DNA from: Neptunomonas marina
GTDB lineage: Bacteria; Pseudomonadota; Gammaproteobacteria; Pseudomonadales; Balneatricaceae
NCBI RefSeq assembly: GCF_004005935.1
Contig: NZ_SACQ01000006.1
Coordinates: forward strand, 186,001-250,000
Direction: 5' to 3'
DNA: 64,000 bases
Under the pieces are notes generated by a model that worked only from the letters and a program-made list of their open reading frames with translations, did no database searches and had not been told where the DNA came from. Both the position numbers and the translations under genes were made by a program. This document shows, one piece after another, positions 46,281 through 55,781 of this stretch (its first letter is position 1; every line of letters begins with the position of its first letter).

Positions 46281-47930
46281 CTACTGGCTCATCCGTTTTA
46301 AAGCGAGTGTTGCAGCCGAACAAAGATATTTAAAGCGCTCTTGGTGAAAACTACTCAGCTGAAGTGTCTCTCCTGCGTCGGCGTAAACCACTGCAACGAC
46401 GCCACTGGTGCGAAAAACAGACATCAGCAAGCAGCCAGATTCTGGTATTTGGTCAGCAAAAGCGTCCGGGATCATCGGCTTATATTTGGTCAAGTTCTCA
46501 GCTTGAATCCAGATCAACCCCGGCTTTTCAGTCAGCTTCTTAAATACGCTTGGAATACTGAGGTCGATCTCATACGAGGCCAGTGGGTGTGTTTTTTCAA
46601 GCCCAAAGGCTTGCGCGGCTTTGAGCGAGTGCTGCTTTGTATTGGCGATATTCAGCACGACGCGCGGTAGGCCTAACCCTTGAATCAGGCCCTGCATGAG
46701 GCCTTGCAGAATATGGGCGGGTTTCGTGTAGAGATGATACCCCTTCACAAAACGCTCTGCTGTTTGATTAAAGATTTCGGCGTTTGCCAGCTCATCGGGA
46801 AGGTGTGTTTGTACCTCGGTGGGTGCTGGAGGTGGCACAGCTTTTTTCTTCGGTGCAGGCTTCACAGGCTGTGGATATTTACCCGATATCTGCTTGAGCT
46901 CCCGCTCACTGAGCTGGAAGTTGCGCGGGAAATCAGAGGGGATAAATAGCATGTCCGCAGCGGGCGACAGTGTACCCGGCACATGGTAGTGACGTGATGC
47001 GGCTGCACAGCCTTGATGTAATAAGGCCATCGTTTGATCAAGCTCTAAACCCAGATAATCAGCAATAATATCGGGCGTATTGATATGCCGTGAGCTGCGC
47101 CAGTTGTGACTGACGATCTGGGCAAGCCAGTTCCCCAGTTTAATTGGGAAGTAACGCTCTTGTACCAGATGATTCATTTCACGTAGCTGCTCATCATCAA
47201 GGCGAGGATCGCCGAGTGCGCGCTGGTGCAAGCGTGCGAGCATCCCTCTTGATGGCGATGTTTCTGGGTCTTGTGCTTCAATGGTTAGCTCTGATAGCCC
47301 CCAAACCTGCGACAGCGCCATGGAGATATGCTGAATAGTGCAGCCCAGTACATCGTGCTCTGCCAAACTTTGATCGATCTGCTCTTCGCGTACTTTGATC
47401 TGGATTTTATTCATGTGCAGCGGCGCATGGAGCCATAACGACCAATGGGCGACACCATAAAAGAGCGCAGCTAAAAAGCTCTCTTCTACAAAGGGAAGCT
47501 TCTTGCGCTGTAACCAAGAACGCACCTGAAACGCGGCGTGGTAGCTGTTGGCTAATGAGCGTAAGTACTGCTTTTGCTGGACGCTAGCTGGATTGATTTT
47601 AACCGGCTGTAGCTTACGGCTGATGGCCAGCAGCGGATCCATGCCGAGCGAGGAAACCGCGTGATCAATACTAGAGACGCGGCTGCCTTTTGCAGCATGA
47701 GCTTTTTCCGCTTCTCGCACGACATGGAATGACAGAATCGGATCATGTTTGACGACATGAGTGAGGTCGCTGATGGTTGATGAGTCGCTCAGTAATAGTG
47801 AGCGTAGCCGCTTTAAGCTACTGGCACGCACGGGAAACGGTTTGTGTTGCAGGTATTCAGCCCATGCATCACTGCCGTAAAGGATAGAAGTTTTGTCGTC
47901 CTGTTGTTCGGGTGCGTCGGAATCAGCCAT
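46281..47930 (-). CDS. HDOD domain protein
   Basis: A 549-residue protein. The N-terminal HDOD domain (about residues 25-230) starts F-P-V-R-A-S-S-L-K-R-L and includes L-T-H-V-V-K-H-D-P, S-S-L-G-M-D. A Pro/Lys-rich linker (about 350-375, K-P-A-P-K-K-K-A) leads to a GAF-like C-terminal region (about 385-545). HDOD proteins are non-catalytic relatives of HD-GYP and act in signalling. AAGGTAACG precedes the start. In Pseudomonas the motAB genes separate its homologue from rsgA; here they are absent. Confidence 0.85.
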   Translation of the reverse strand: MADSDAPEQQDDKTSILYGSDAWAEYLQHKPFPVRASSLKRLRSLLLSDSSTISDLTHVVKHDPILSFHVVREAEKAHAAKGSRVSSIDHAVSSLGMDPLLAISRKLQPVKINPASVQQKQYLRSLANSYHAAFQVRSWLQRKKLPFVEESFLAALFYGVAHWSLWLHAPLHMNKIQIKVREEQIDQSLAEHDVLGCTIQHISMALSQVWGLSELTIEAQDPETSPSRGMLARLHQRALGDPRLDDEQLREMNHLVQERYFPIKLGNWLAQIVSHNWRSSRHINTPDIIADYLGLELDQTMALLHQGCAAASRHYHVPGTLSPAADMLFIPSDFPRNFQLSERELKQISGKYPQPVKPAPKKKAVPPPAPTEVQTHLPDELANAEIFNQTAERFVKGYHLYTKPAHILQGLMQGLIQGLGLPRVVLNIANTKQHSLKAAQAFGLEKTHPLASYEIDLSIPSVFKKLTEKPGLIWIQAENLTKYKPMIPDAFADQIPESGCLLMSVFRTSGVVAVVYADAGETLQLSSFHQERFKYLCSAATLALKRMSQ

Positions 47931-47953
47931 TCGTTACCTTAAACACATCAAAT

Positions 47954-48979
47954 CTAGGGTTGTTCGAGCAAAGAACCCAGAATCCGCTGGTAGCTATCCA
48001 TCCGTGATGGGCTGACATGGCCCTCTTCGATGGCTTTTAGTATAGCGCAGCCTGGCTCTTGCTCATGTTTACAGTCACGAAACTTACAGTGACCGATAAA
48101 AGGGCGGAACTCGATAAAGCCCTCTAACAAGCGCTCTGGCTCAATATGCCACAGCGCAAACTCGCGAATCCCCGGTGAGTCAATCAGATCGCCACCCTTT
48201 GGGAAGTGGAACAGCCGCGCCGTGGTCGTGGTATGGCGGCCTTTGCGTGTCTGTTCTGAGAGTGCCCCTACTTTTATGTCGACCCCTGGCAGCAATTCAT
48301 TAATTAAAGAGGACTTTCCGACCCCAGATTGGCCGACAAATACGCTAATTTTGTTATCAAGTGCGGCGAGTAACTGACTCAAACCATCTTTTTGGACGGT
48401 GGAGACTGTGATCACTTGGTAGCCGATGCTCTCATAGCGCTCGATGAGGCCCTCGATATACTCTCGGTTGTCAGCGTCGATTAAGTCGGTTTTATTCAGC
48501 AGCAGAACGGGCGTAATGCCACTAATCTCAGCAGCCACTAGATAGCGGTCGATCAGGTTGGCGAAGGGCATCGGTTCGACCGAAAAGGTGATAATGATCT
48601 GGTCGATATTCGCTGCCACCGGTTTGAGGTCGCCATGATTCGTGGGGCGGATCAATTCGCTGGCACGTGGCAGCTTTGCCACAACGACGCCATGATCGAC
48701 ACCGGCACGCCAGACCACGCGATCGCCGGTCACAAGTTGGCCAAGATTGGTACGCATATGGCAGCGTACAATCTCTCCAGTAGACCCACCCGCAAGCACT
48801 TCAACATCCACTTGTTTGCCGAAGTGGGAGATGATCAGACCTTCCTGCTCGGGGCCAAGGTCGCCCCCTTCGAGTTGCTGATCAAGCTGCGCATCTTTGC
48901 GTGAAGCACGTTTCGTGCGCTCTTCTTGAATCTTTTCGATGCGCCAAGCTTGGCGGCGTGTGAGTTTGCGTTTTGCCAT
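47954..48979 (-). CDS. rsgA: Ribosome small subunit-dependent GTPase RsgA
   Basis: A 341-residue circularly permuted GTPase. An OB fold (about 40-110) comes first, then G4 L-L-N-K-T-D-L, G1 [10 protein letters not shown]3 D-S-P-G, and a zinc site [15 protein letters not shown]. It assists late 30S maturation. ATG 48979 opens the basic [11 protein letters not shown] tail; the extension to 49000 adds seven residues. Divergent from orn. Confidence 0.97.
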   Translation of the reverse strand: MAKRKLTRRQAWRIEKIQEERTKRASRKDAQLDQQLEGGDLGPEQEGLIISHFGKQVDVEVLAGGSTGEIVRCHMRTNLGQLVTGDRVVWRAGVDHGVVVAKLPRASELIRPTNHGDLKPVAANIDQIIITFSVEPMPFANLIDRYLVAAEISGITPVLLLNKTDLIDADNREYIEGLIERYESIGYQVITVSTVQKDGLSQLLAALDNKISVFVGQSGVGKSSLINELLPGVDIKVGALSEQTRKGRHTTTTARLFHFPKGGDLIDSPGIREFALWHIEPERLLEGFIEFRPFIGHCKFRDCKHEQEPGCAILKAIEEGHVSPSRMDSYQRILGSLLEQP

Positions 48980-49084
48980 GAATTCGTCTGTTTGGTGCAC
49001 GCAGCCAGCGCGCTGTTCGTGTTAAGGTATTGATATTGGAGCGTCATTATAGACCGCATTTAGCTTGATTTGAGAGGAATATCT

Positions 49085-49639
49085 ATGTCCCGTAGCGATA
49101 ATCTGATTTGGATTGACTTGGAGATGACCGGGCTAGATCCAGATAACGACTACATTATCGAGATCGCAACGCTAGTTACCGATGCTAACTTAAACGTACT
49201 GGCGGAGGGGCCAAGCCTTGCGGTGCATCAGCCGCAAGAGGTGATGGATGCGATGGATGAGTGGTGTACCCGCCAACATGGGCAGTCTGGTCTGACGGCC
49301 CGCGTGCTTGCGAGTGAGATTAGCGAACGCGAAGCCGAGCAGCGCACCATCGAGTTTCTAGCGCAATGGGTGGATAAGGGTGCCTCACCCATGTGTGGTA
49401 ATAGCATCTGCCAGGATCGCCGCTTCCTGTATCGCTATATGCCGGAGCTGGAAGACTTTTTCCACTATCGCAATTTAGATGTCAGCTCGGTGAAAGAGCT
49501 GGCGCGCCGCTGGCAGCCCGATGTTTTAGCGGGTGTGAAGAAGCAGGGCTCGCATTTGGCGATGGATGATATTAAAGACTCCGTGGCGGAGCTGCGCCAC
49601 TATCGCGAGCATCTCTTTGTTGAATCAGCTCGCGGTTAA
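49085..49639 (+). CDS. orn: Oligoribonuclease
   Basis: A 184-residue DEDDh exonuclease: [20 protein letters not shown] and [10 protein letters not shown] give the D-E-D-H-D set. It degrades two- to five-base RNAs and pGpG from c-di-GMP turnover. ATG 49085 has GAGGAA upstream; the frame extension to 49070 has none. Confidence 0.98.
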   Translation: MSRSDNLIWIDLEMTGLDPDNDYIIEIATLVTDANLNVLAEGPSLAVHQPQEVMDAMDEWCTRQHGQSGLTARVLASEISEREAEQRTIEFLAQWVDKGASPMCGNSICQDRRFLYRYMPELEDFFHYRNLDVSSVKELARRWQPDVLAGVKKQGSHLAMDDIKDSVAELRHYREHLFVESARG

Positions 49640-49644
49640 CTGAG

Positions 49645-50343
49645 CTAGTCGATCGCCTCAAGTTGGGCGCGATCGAGAATCACGATCTCAGCGCGATGCA
49701 TCTCGATGGTGCCTTGCGCTTTTAACTCGTTTAGCAAACGCGATAGGGTCTCAGGTTGCATCGCTAAACGTGAGGCGATCAAGCGTTTTGAAACGGGTAG
49801 AACGATGGTGCGTTGCTCGTTATCCTCTGCGGTGCTCAACTGGGATAACAAAAAACGGATCAAACGATGGCGCGCGTTTTGTAGCGAGAGAATTTCGATC
49901 TCGTTAATGCAGCTATGAAGCTTCTGCGCCATCATCGCCATCACACGCGTTGCTCCCTGTGGTGCAGCTTCGAGTGCTTTTAGATAGGCATCGCTATGGA
50001 TGGCGAGCACTTGGCTGTTCACCAGCGCTTGGGCGCTAACCGGATAGCTTTTCCCGGCTAAGAACATCACGGCTTCTGCAAATGTATGATTTTGCTGAAT
50101 AATCTCGATGACCTTCTCATTCCCCTCTGCACTGGAGCGATAGAGCTTTATCTTGCCCTCAAGCACTAGGTAGAAGTGGTTTGCGTTGTCATGGTGGTGG
50201 AAGAGTGTTTCGCCGCGCTCCAGTGTCACCACATTGGAGGCGTGGTGTAGCGATTGCAGCGCGGCATTATCGAACGCGGAGAACAGCATATGTTGGGCCG
50301 CACGAAACCACGCTTGCTCTTTGGTGTGGGGCAGCACTGCCAT
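49645..50343 (-). CDS. Crp/Fnr family regulator, Dnr-like
   Basis: A 232-residue protein: cNMP-type beta-barrel sensor (about 30-130), dimer helix (about 135-165, S-C-I-N-E-I-E-I-L-S-L-Q-N-A), and C-terminal winged helix with recognition segment Q-P-E-T-L-S-R-L-L. H-T-F-A-E-A-V-M-F and I-E-I-L-S-L-Q-N-A-x-H-R strongly recall Pseudomonas Dnr, the haem-based NO sensor. No FNR-type cysteine cluster is present. Targets are not visible in the window. AAGGAG supports the start. Confidence 0.9.
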   Translation of the reverse strand: MAVLPHTKEQAWFRAAQHMLFSAFDNAALQSLHHASNVVTLERGETLFHHHDNANHFYLVLEGKIKLYRSSAEGNEKVIEIIQQNHTFAEAVMFLAGKSYPVSAQALVNSQVLAIHSDAYLKALEAAPQGATRVMAMMAQKLHSCINEIEILSLQNARHRLIRFLLSQLSTAEDNEQRTIVLPVSKRLIASRLAMQPETLSRLLNELKAQGTIEMHRAEIVILDRAQLEAID

Positions 50344-50360
50344 TACACGCTCCTTGAAGG

Positions 50361-50711
50361 CTAATTTAAGAACTCATGCCAAGCTTCGATAAGCTCGATA
50401 AAGTCGTCAATACCGCAGCAAGCGTCAGCTTCGCTCTCGTAGAGCGAGAAGTCCTCTGCAAGCTCTGCTGCGGTATCGTCGCCATGCGCGCGAATCGTGA
50501 CTTCGCCCTGCTCAATGCGCAAGGTTGCCACAGCGCTTGATTGGGTGAAGGGGCGTGTCGCTGTGCGCTGTTGTTGCGCTATATCGAGTAGCGCAGCGGC
50601 CTTGGCTTGGCTGCCGCACTCTTCACTGAGCCAGCGGCCAAAAGCTTCTGCTCCCATCGAGAGCCGAGCCTCCGGGTTGCCGTATAGATCGTAAGTAAAG
50701 TCGTATTCCAT
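50361..50711 (-). CDS. UPF0231 (YacL) family protein
   Basis: A 116-residue acidic protein with the YacL pattern: M-E-Y-D-F at the start, A-R-L-S-M-G-A-E-A, and C-C-G-I-D-D-F-I-E-L at the end, aligning well with what I recall of Escherichia coli YacL. Function unknown. It is 15 bases after the end of the YgjP-type gene and 17 before the Crp/Fnr start on the same strand. Confidence 0.8.
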   Translation of the reverse strand: MEYDFTYDLYGNPEARLSMGAEAFGRWLSEECGSQAKAAALLDIAQQQRTATRPFTQSSAVATLRIEQGEVTIRAHGDDTAAELAEDFSLYESEADACCGIDDFIELIEAWHEFLN

Positions 50712-50726
50712 AGTAGTTGGCTTCGT

Positions 50727-51254
50727 TTATTGGGGTGGTTCAGTGTAGAAGTTGCCGCGCAGCTCGACCTCGGTCAGAAACAAACGCATCTCGAACTCGA
50801 GTTGATGGTAGTCGGGCAGCATATGCTCGCATAGCCGGTAAAAGCTTTTGTTGTGGTCAAGTTCTCGCAAGTGCGCCAGCTCGTGGACCACGATCATGTT
50901 AAGGAATGGCTCAGGAACGCGTTTAAATAGATGGCTGATACGAATTTCGCGCTGACGTTTCAACTTGCCACCTTGCTGGCGTGAAATGCGGTGATGTGTA
51001 CCTAGCGCATTGTGAACCAGATGTATTTTGGCATCAAACACTACTTTGTTGAGCGGGTCAGTGCTCTTGAGGTATTGGCTTTTAATCGCCATCACATAGC
51101 TGCGTAGCAATTTATCAGTGTTGATGCTGTGTGCACTTGGGTATTTGCTGCGCAGATAGCCCGCGACTTTCGCCTCTTTTAATAAGCGTGCGGCTTGGTG
51201 TTGCACGGTTTCGGGGTAGGCTCTTAGGTAGCGCACTAGCGTCTCGTCCGACAT
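50727..51254 (-). CDS. YgjP-like metallopeptidase domain protein
   Basis: A 175-residue protein with the zincin motif V-V-H-E-L-A-H-L-R-E-L-D-H (H-E-x-x-H plus a third His). This is the YgjP/DUF45 (M48-like) pattern. Substrate unknown. ATG 51254 is two bases past the queG stop, with GAGG upstream, so translation is probably coupled. Confidence 0.88.
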   Translation of the reverse strand: MSDETLVRYLRAYPETVQHQAARLLKEAKVAGYLRSKYPSAHSINTDKLLRSYVMAIKSQYLKSTDPLNKVVFDAKIHLVHNALGTHHRISRQQGGKLKRQREIRISHLFKRVPEPFLNMIVVHELAHLRELDHNKSFYRLCEHMLPDYHQLEFEMRLFLTEVELRGNFYTEPPQ

Positions 51255-51256
51255 CT

Positions 51257-52348
51257 TTAAGCCTCACGTCGTGCTGTAGCGTTTTGCTGTAGCTGGTTAA
51301 TTGCCCAGTCGATATGTTCCTGCACCAACGGTGACGATGCTTCTCGCTTTGCTTTGAGTGCATCGATGACCGCCGCTCCACCACTGCTGTTGCCAAGTGC
51401 AATAGCAAGATTACGCTGCCAGCCTTCGAAACCAGTACGGCGAATAGCTGAGCCTTCGGTACGCTTTAGAAAAGTGGCTTCATCCCATGCGAACAGCGTC
51501 AGTAACGAGACATCATCAAGGGAGTGGCGTGGGTGAAAATCGCTCTCCTCTGTCAATTTGGCAAAACGGTTCCAGGGACAAACCAGTTGGCAGTCATCGC
51601 AGCCGAAGATCCGATTTCCCATTAAAGGGCGCAAATTCAATGGAATTGCACCTTTATGCTCGATCGTTAAGTAGGAGATACAGCGTCTTGCATCCAGCTC
51701 ATAGGGGCCAATAAAAGCGTTTGTCGGGCAGATATCAAGGCAGGCGGTGCAGCGCCCGCAGTGGTTTTTGGTGATCGGCTCAGCCACTGGTAGCGGCAGG
51801 TCGATAAAAAGCTCGCCTAAAAAGAAGTAGGATCCCGCGTGGCGGTTAAGAATAAGTGTATGTTTGCCGGTCCAGCCGATTCCCGCCTGCTGTGCTATGG
51901 GGCGCTCCATCACTGGGGCGCTATCCACAAAGGCACGATAGCCCAGCGCAGAGGTCTCTTTTTCAATCCGCTGGCCCAGCTGCGTAATACGCTTGCGCAT
52001 GGTCTTATGGTAATCCCGCCCTAGGGTGTAGCGAGCGATGTAGGCTTTATCGGGCTGACCGATAAGTTTTAAAGCATCGAAAGCTGGTGGGGTGTAGTCC
52101 ATACGTAAGCTAATGATCCGACAACTGCCGGGTACAAGCTCATAGGGTTTGCGGCGCTTTTCGCCATGGTCAGCAAGGTAGTTCATCTGACCGTGATAGC
52201 CTTTCTCTAGCCAAGCTTGTAGCTGGGCAAAATCGCTGTCGAGATCAGGATCCACAATGCCACACTGCTGAAAACCAAGTTCAGCGGCCCAAACAGGGAT
52301 CTGTTCGCTAAGCGATAATAACTGTTCGTCGGTGAGAGAATGCGACAC
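51257..52348 (-). CDS. queG: Epoxyqueuosine reductase QueG
   Basis: A 363-residue iron-sulfur/cobalamin enzyme for the last step of queuosine synthesis in tRNA. Two [4Fe-4S] motifs are visible: C-G-R-C-T-A-C-L-D-I-C-P and C-D-D-C-Q-L-V-C-P-W-N. The N-terminal domain includes R-Y-T-L-G-R-D-Y-H. GTG start at 52348. It is divergent from nnr by 75 bases and followed by the YgjP-type gene. Confidence 0.97.
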   Translation of the reverse strand: MSHSLTDEQLLSLSEQIPVWAAELGFQQCGIVDPDLDSDFAQLQAWLEKGYHGQMNYLADHGEKRRKPYELVPGSCRIISLRMDYTPPAFDALKLIGQPDKAYIARYTLGRDYHKTMRKRITQLGQRIEKETSALGYRAFVDSAPVMERPIAQQAGIGWTGKHTLILNRHAGSYFFLGELFIDLPLPVAEPITKNHCGRCTACLDICPTNAFIGPYELDARRCISYLTIEHKGAIPLNLRPLMGNRIFGCDDCQLVCPWNRFAKLTEESDFHPRHSLDDVSLLTLFAWDEATFLKRTEGSAIRRTGFEGWQRNLAIALGNSSGGAAVIDALKAKREASSPLVQEHIDWAINQLQQNATARREA

Positions 52349-52423
52349 GTGAGAATTTGCCTACCTTAAATCAGCTTCCTCTATACTTAGGGTGATAGCC
52401 TGAGTCTAAGAAGCCTGAAAACT

Positions 52424-53929
52424 ATGAATATATTACCAAGCGCATTATACACGGCAGAGCAAACACGGTTACTAGATAAAACCGCCATTGAAACGGCAGG
52501 GATTCCCGGTTTTACCTTGATGAAACGAGCAGGACGAGCGGTGTTTTCGGCCTTACTGAACCGCTGGCCGCGCGTAGCGTCAATAACGGTGCTCTGTGGT
52601 GGCGGCAATAATGGTGGTGATGGTTTTGTTGTTGCGGCGCTCGCCAAACAAAAAGGGTTGCAGGTGCAAGCGCTCTTCGTTGGTGGCCAAGGGTTTGCGG
52701 CAGGGCTATCAGGAGAAGCGCGTGAGGCATGGCTATGGGCCAGTGGAGAGGGGGTGCATTTTGAACCTTATGATGCGGCAACTCCCCTGCACGGTGAGGT
52801 TATCGTCGATGCTTTGTTGGGTACTGGTTTAACAGGTGAAGTACGCGAACCTTTTGCGGCGCTTATCGAACGAATAAACCGTATGAACACGCCTGTGTTG
52901 AGTGTGGATATTCCCTCGGGGCTTTGTTCAGATACAGGACGTATGCTGGGGAGTGCCATAAAAGCGGACATCACCATCAGTTTTATCGGCCTTAAGTTCG
53001 GCCTGTTTTCGCATAATGCAGTGAACCATGTGGGGGAGGTGCTGTTTGATGATCTACGCATCCCCGATACCGTTTATGAACAGGTGGATGTTGCTGCGTT
53101 TCGTGTGACCCAAGAGGATGTGGCTGAGTGCTTGCCGCCGCGCAGGCGCACCGCTCACAAAGGCGACTTTGGCCATGTGCTGGTGGTTGGTGGCAACAGT
53201 GGCATGGGGGGCGCTGCATTGATGGCGGCAGAGATGGCGGTGAGCTGCGGAGCGGGTAAGGTGAGCCTTGCAACCCGCGAAGAACATGTTGTGGCAAGCC
53301 TGATTCGTGTGCCGGAAGTGATGGTTAAAGGGGTGCGCTCAGGGCTGGAAATCTCCCCTCTGCTGGAGCAGGTTAGTGTCGTTGTTATTGGCCCTGGATT
53401 GGGCCGTGACGCGTGGGCGGACCACATGTTACAGGTGGTTCTGCAGAGTAATAAGCCCATGGTCTTGGATGCTGATGCGCTCAATTTAATAGCTGACAAG
53501 GGCTTATTGTCGCGCTTGAAGAGCTTACCTAGCGTGATAACGCCGCATCCAGGTGAGGCGGCTCGGCTTCTTGGTACCGATACAGCTGAGATCCAGTCTG
53601 CTCGTCAGTCATCGGTGGAGCAGCTGCATCGCGAAACCGGCGCCGTTGTGCTGCTCAAAGGTTCGCGAACGCTGATCAGTGATGGTGACTCACTCTATGT
53701 GTGCAGTGCCGGAAACCCCGGTATGGCCAGTGGCGGCATGGGGGATGTGCTATCGGGTGTGATTGGCGGGTTGTTGGCACAGAAACTGAGCTTAATTGAT
53801 GCCGCTCGGGTTGGTGCTTATGCTCATGCTCATGCGGCTGACCTTTGTGCGGAACAAAACGGTGAGATAGGCTTGAAAGCAACCGACCTGATACCCTATG
53901 TTAGATCTGTTTTAAACGGGATAGTGTGA
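52424..53929 (+). CDS. nnr: Bifunctional NAD(P)H-hydrate epimerase / ADP-dependent dehydratase
   Basis: A 501-residue YjeF protein. The N-terminal epimerase (about 1-215) has C-G-G-G-N-N-G-G-D-G; the C-terminal dehydratase (about 225-500) has V-V-G-G-N-S-G-M-G-G, V-I-G-P-G-L-G and the ADP-binding signature G-N-P-G-M-A-S-G-G-M-G-D. It repairs hydrated NAD(P)H. First gene of the long rightward cluster; tsaE starts nine bases later. Confidence 0.97.
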   Translation: MNILPSALYTAEQTRLLDKTAIETAGIPGFTLMKRAGRAVFSALLNRWPRVASITVLCGGGNNGGDGFVVAALAKQKGLQVQALFVGGQGFAAGLSGEAREAWLWASGEGVHFEPYDAATPLHGEVIVDALLGTGLTGEVREPFAALIERINRMNTPVLSVDIPSGLCSDTGRMLGSAIKADITISFIGLKFGLFSHNAVNHVGEVLFDDLRIPDTVYEQVDVAAFRVTQEDVAECLPPRRRTAHKGDFGHVLVVGGNSGMGGAALMAAEMAVSCGAGKVSLATREEHVVASLIRVPEVMVKGVRSGLEISPLLEQVSVVVIGPGLGRDAWADHMLQVVLQSNKPMVLDADALNLIADKGLLSRLKSLPSVITPHPGEAARLLGTDTAEIQSARQSSVEQLHRETGAVVLLKGSRTLISDGDSLYVCSAGNPGMASGGMGDVLSGVIGGLLAQKLSLIDAARVGAYAHAHAADLCAEQNGEIGLKATDLIPYVRSVLNGIV

Positions 53930-53938
53930 TTTATTGCG

Positions 53939-54409
53939 ATGCAAGAGACTGTTTTTATTGCCGATGAGGCTGCGATGGAGCACGTTGGTGCTGTTTTGCT
54001 AGAAGCGATGCAACAACGAGGTGTCGTTCATCTGCAAGGTGATTTGGGTATGGGGAAAACAACGCTAAGCCGAGGACTGCTGCGTGCGGCGGGCCATCAG
54101 GGCGCTGTCAAAAGCCCAACGTATACGCTTGTCGAGCCTTATGACGTTGCCCAAGGCACTATCTACCACTTCGATCTTTATCGCCTGCTTGACCCCGAAG
54201 AGCTTGAGTACCTGGGGATTCGTGATTACTTCACTGAAGACAGTTTGGCGCTGATTGAGTGGCCTGATAAGGGACAAGGCTTGCTGCCAGAGCCCGACTT
54301 GGAGCTGTTCTTGACGCCGCAAGATGAGGGGCGTGCGTTGCGCTGGCAGGCGCACTCTGAACATGGTGCTGTCGCGGCTGAGAAGCTACAACTCAAATTA
54401 GGTTGCTGA
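53939..54409 (+). CDS. tsaE: tRNA threonylcarbamoyladenosine ATPase TsaE
   Basis: A 156-residue P-loop protein: Walker A G-D-L-G-M-G-K-T-T, then Y-T-L-V-E-P-Y and Y-H-F-D-L-Y-R-L. With TsaB/TsaD it makes t6A at position 37 of tRNAs reading ANN codons. Between nnr and amiB in the conserved order. Confidence 0.97.
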   Translation: MQETVFIADEAAMEHVGAVLLEAMQQRGVVHLQGDLGMGKTTLSRGLLRAAGHQGAVKSPTYTLVEPYDVAQGTIYHFDLYRLLDPEELEYLGIRDYFTEDSLALIEWPDKGQGLLPEPDLELFLTPQDEGRALRWQAHSEHGAVAAEKLQLKLGC

Positions 54410-54435
54410 TTCGCGTTATGGTGCACAGGAGAAGT

Positions 54436-55767
54436 ATGTTGGCGCGATTAGGAGGTGTTTTATTGGCTCTGCTGTTTTGGACGCAGAGCGCTTGGGCTGT
54501 GGATATAGATGGGGTTCGCTATTGGGTCTCGCCGGAAAAGACACGGGTTGTACTCGAAGTTGATCGTACGCTCAAGCATAAGGTCTTTACGCTTTCCAAC
54601 CCGCACCGTGTGGTTGTTGATATCATCGACGGCCATTTGAAAGGCAAACTGCTCGCATCGGATCTAAAAAGCACCCCTTTAACTACGGTTAGAAGCTATG
54701 ACCATGGCGATAAGCTGCGTATTACATGGGAAGTGAGTGAAGCGGTTCGCACGAATAGCTTTCAGCTTGCCCCAAGTGGTGAGCGTGGTCAGCGCTTAGT
54801 TATTGATCTGTACAGCAAGAAACGTCCGCAAAAAGCCGTCAAAACGGCGGCTGCTCAGGTGCAGGATAAACGCGATGTCGTGGTGGCCATTGATGCTGGC
54901 CACGGTGGTGAAGACCCCGGTGCCATCGGCCCTGGAGGTTTGCAAGAGAAGAAGGTGGTGCTGGCGATAGCTAAAGAGCTTAAGCGCCTGATCGATAGAG
55001 AGAAGGGCTTTCGAGCAGAGCTAGTAAGGACCGGCGATTATTACATCAGTTTGCGTAAACGCACGACGAAAGCGCGTCGTGAGTTTCGGGCGGATCTCTT
55101 TATCTCAATTCATGCCGATGCCTTCAAAGATCCACGCGCGAAAGGCGCATCGGTGTGGGTGCTTTCAGAGCGCGGCGCAAGTAGCTCTATGGGGCGGTGG
55201 TTAGCTAATTCTGAGAATGCATCAGACCTTATTGGTGGTGTGGGCGATTCCGTCAAACTGGACCACAAAGATGGCTCGGTGAGAGAAATTTTGCTCGATA
55301 TGTCGATGCACTCCAGCCAAACCTATGGCCGCGATATTGCCAGCCGTATCCATAAAAAAATCGCCGGTTTCGCTAAAATGCATAAGCGCCACGTCGAAAA
55401 AGCGGGTTTCTTAGTGCTGAAATCCCCAGATATGCCATCGGTTCTGGTGGAAACGGGATTTATTTCAAACCCTGATGAGGCCCGACTGCTGCGTACGTCC
55501 CGCTATCAAAAGAAGATGGCTAACGCGATCTACGGCGCAGTGAAAGAGTATTTCTGGAACCGTCCGCCGGATGATTCGCTGATCGCTTATCAGAAGTATC
55601 GTGGCTATAACAGCGGTGGTAAACGCACCTACCGTGTTGAGCGCGGCGATACGTTATCTGTTATCGCTTCGCGCCATGGTGTTTCATTGGGTGACTTACG
55701 TAAGGAAAACGCGATCAAAGGTGATAAGATTCGCGTCGGCCAAGTACTCAATATCCCTGCAGGCTAA
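54436..55767 (+). CDS. amiB: N-acetylmuramoyl-L-alanine amidase AmiB/AmiC-type with LysM
   Basis: A 443-residue periplasmic amidase: signal peptide (to A-W-A), AMIN domain (about 18-115), Amidase_3 catalytic domain (about 140-370; zinc ligands in [16 protein letters not shown] and I-S-I-H-A-D, catalytic Glu in V-E-T-G-F-I-S-N), and a C-terminal LysM ([13 protein letters not shown]). It splits septal peptidoglycan. ATG 54436 is chosen for the AGGAG site; frame to 54403 lacks one. Confidence 0.96.
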   Translation: MLARLGGVLLALLFWTQSAWAVDIDGVRYWVSPEKTRVVLEVDRTLKHKVFTLSNPHRVVVDIIDGHLKGKLLASDLKSTPLTTVRSYDHGDKLRITWEVSEAVRTNSFQLAPSGERGQRLVIDLYSKKRPQKAVKTAAAQVQDKRDVVVAIDAGHGGEDPGAIGPGGLQEKKVVLAIAKELKRLIDREKGFRAELVRTGDYYISLRKRTTKARREFRADLFISIHADAFKDPRAKGASVWVLSERGASSSMGRWLANSENASDLIGGVGDSVKLDHKDGSVREILLDMSMHSSQTYGRDIASRIHKKIAGFAKMHKRHVEKAGFLVLKSPDMPSVLVETGFISNPDEARLLRTSRYQKKMANAIYGAVKEYFWNRPPDDSLIAYQKYRGYNSGGKRTYRVERGDTLSVIASRHGVSLGDLRKENAIKGDKIRVGQVLNIPAG

Positions 55768-55781
55768 TACACGAAGGATAC

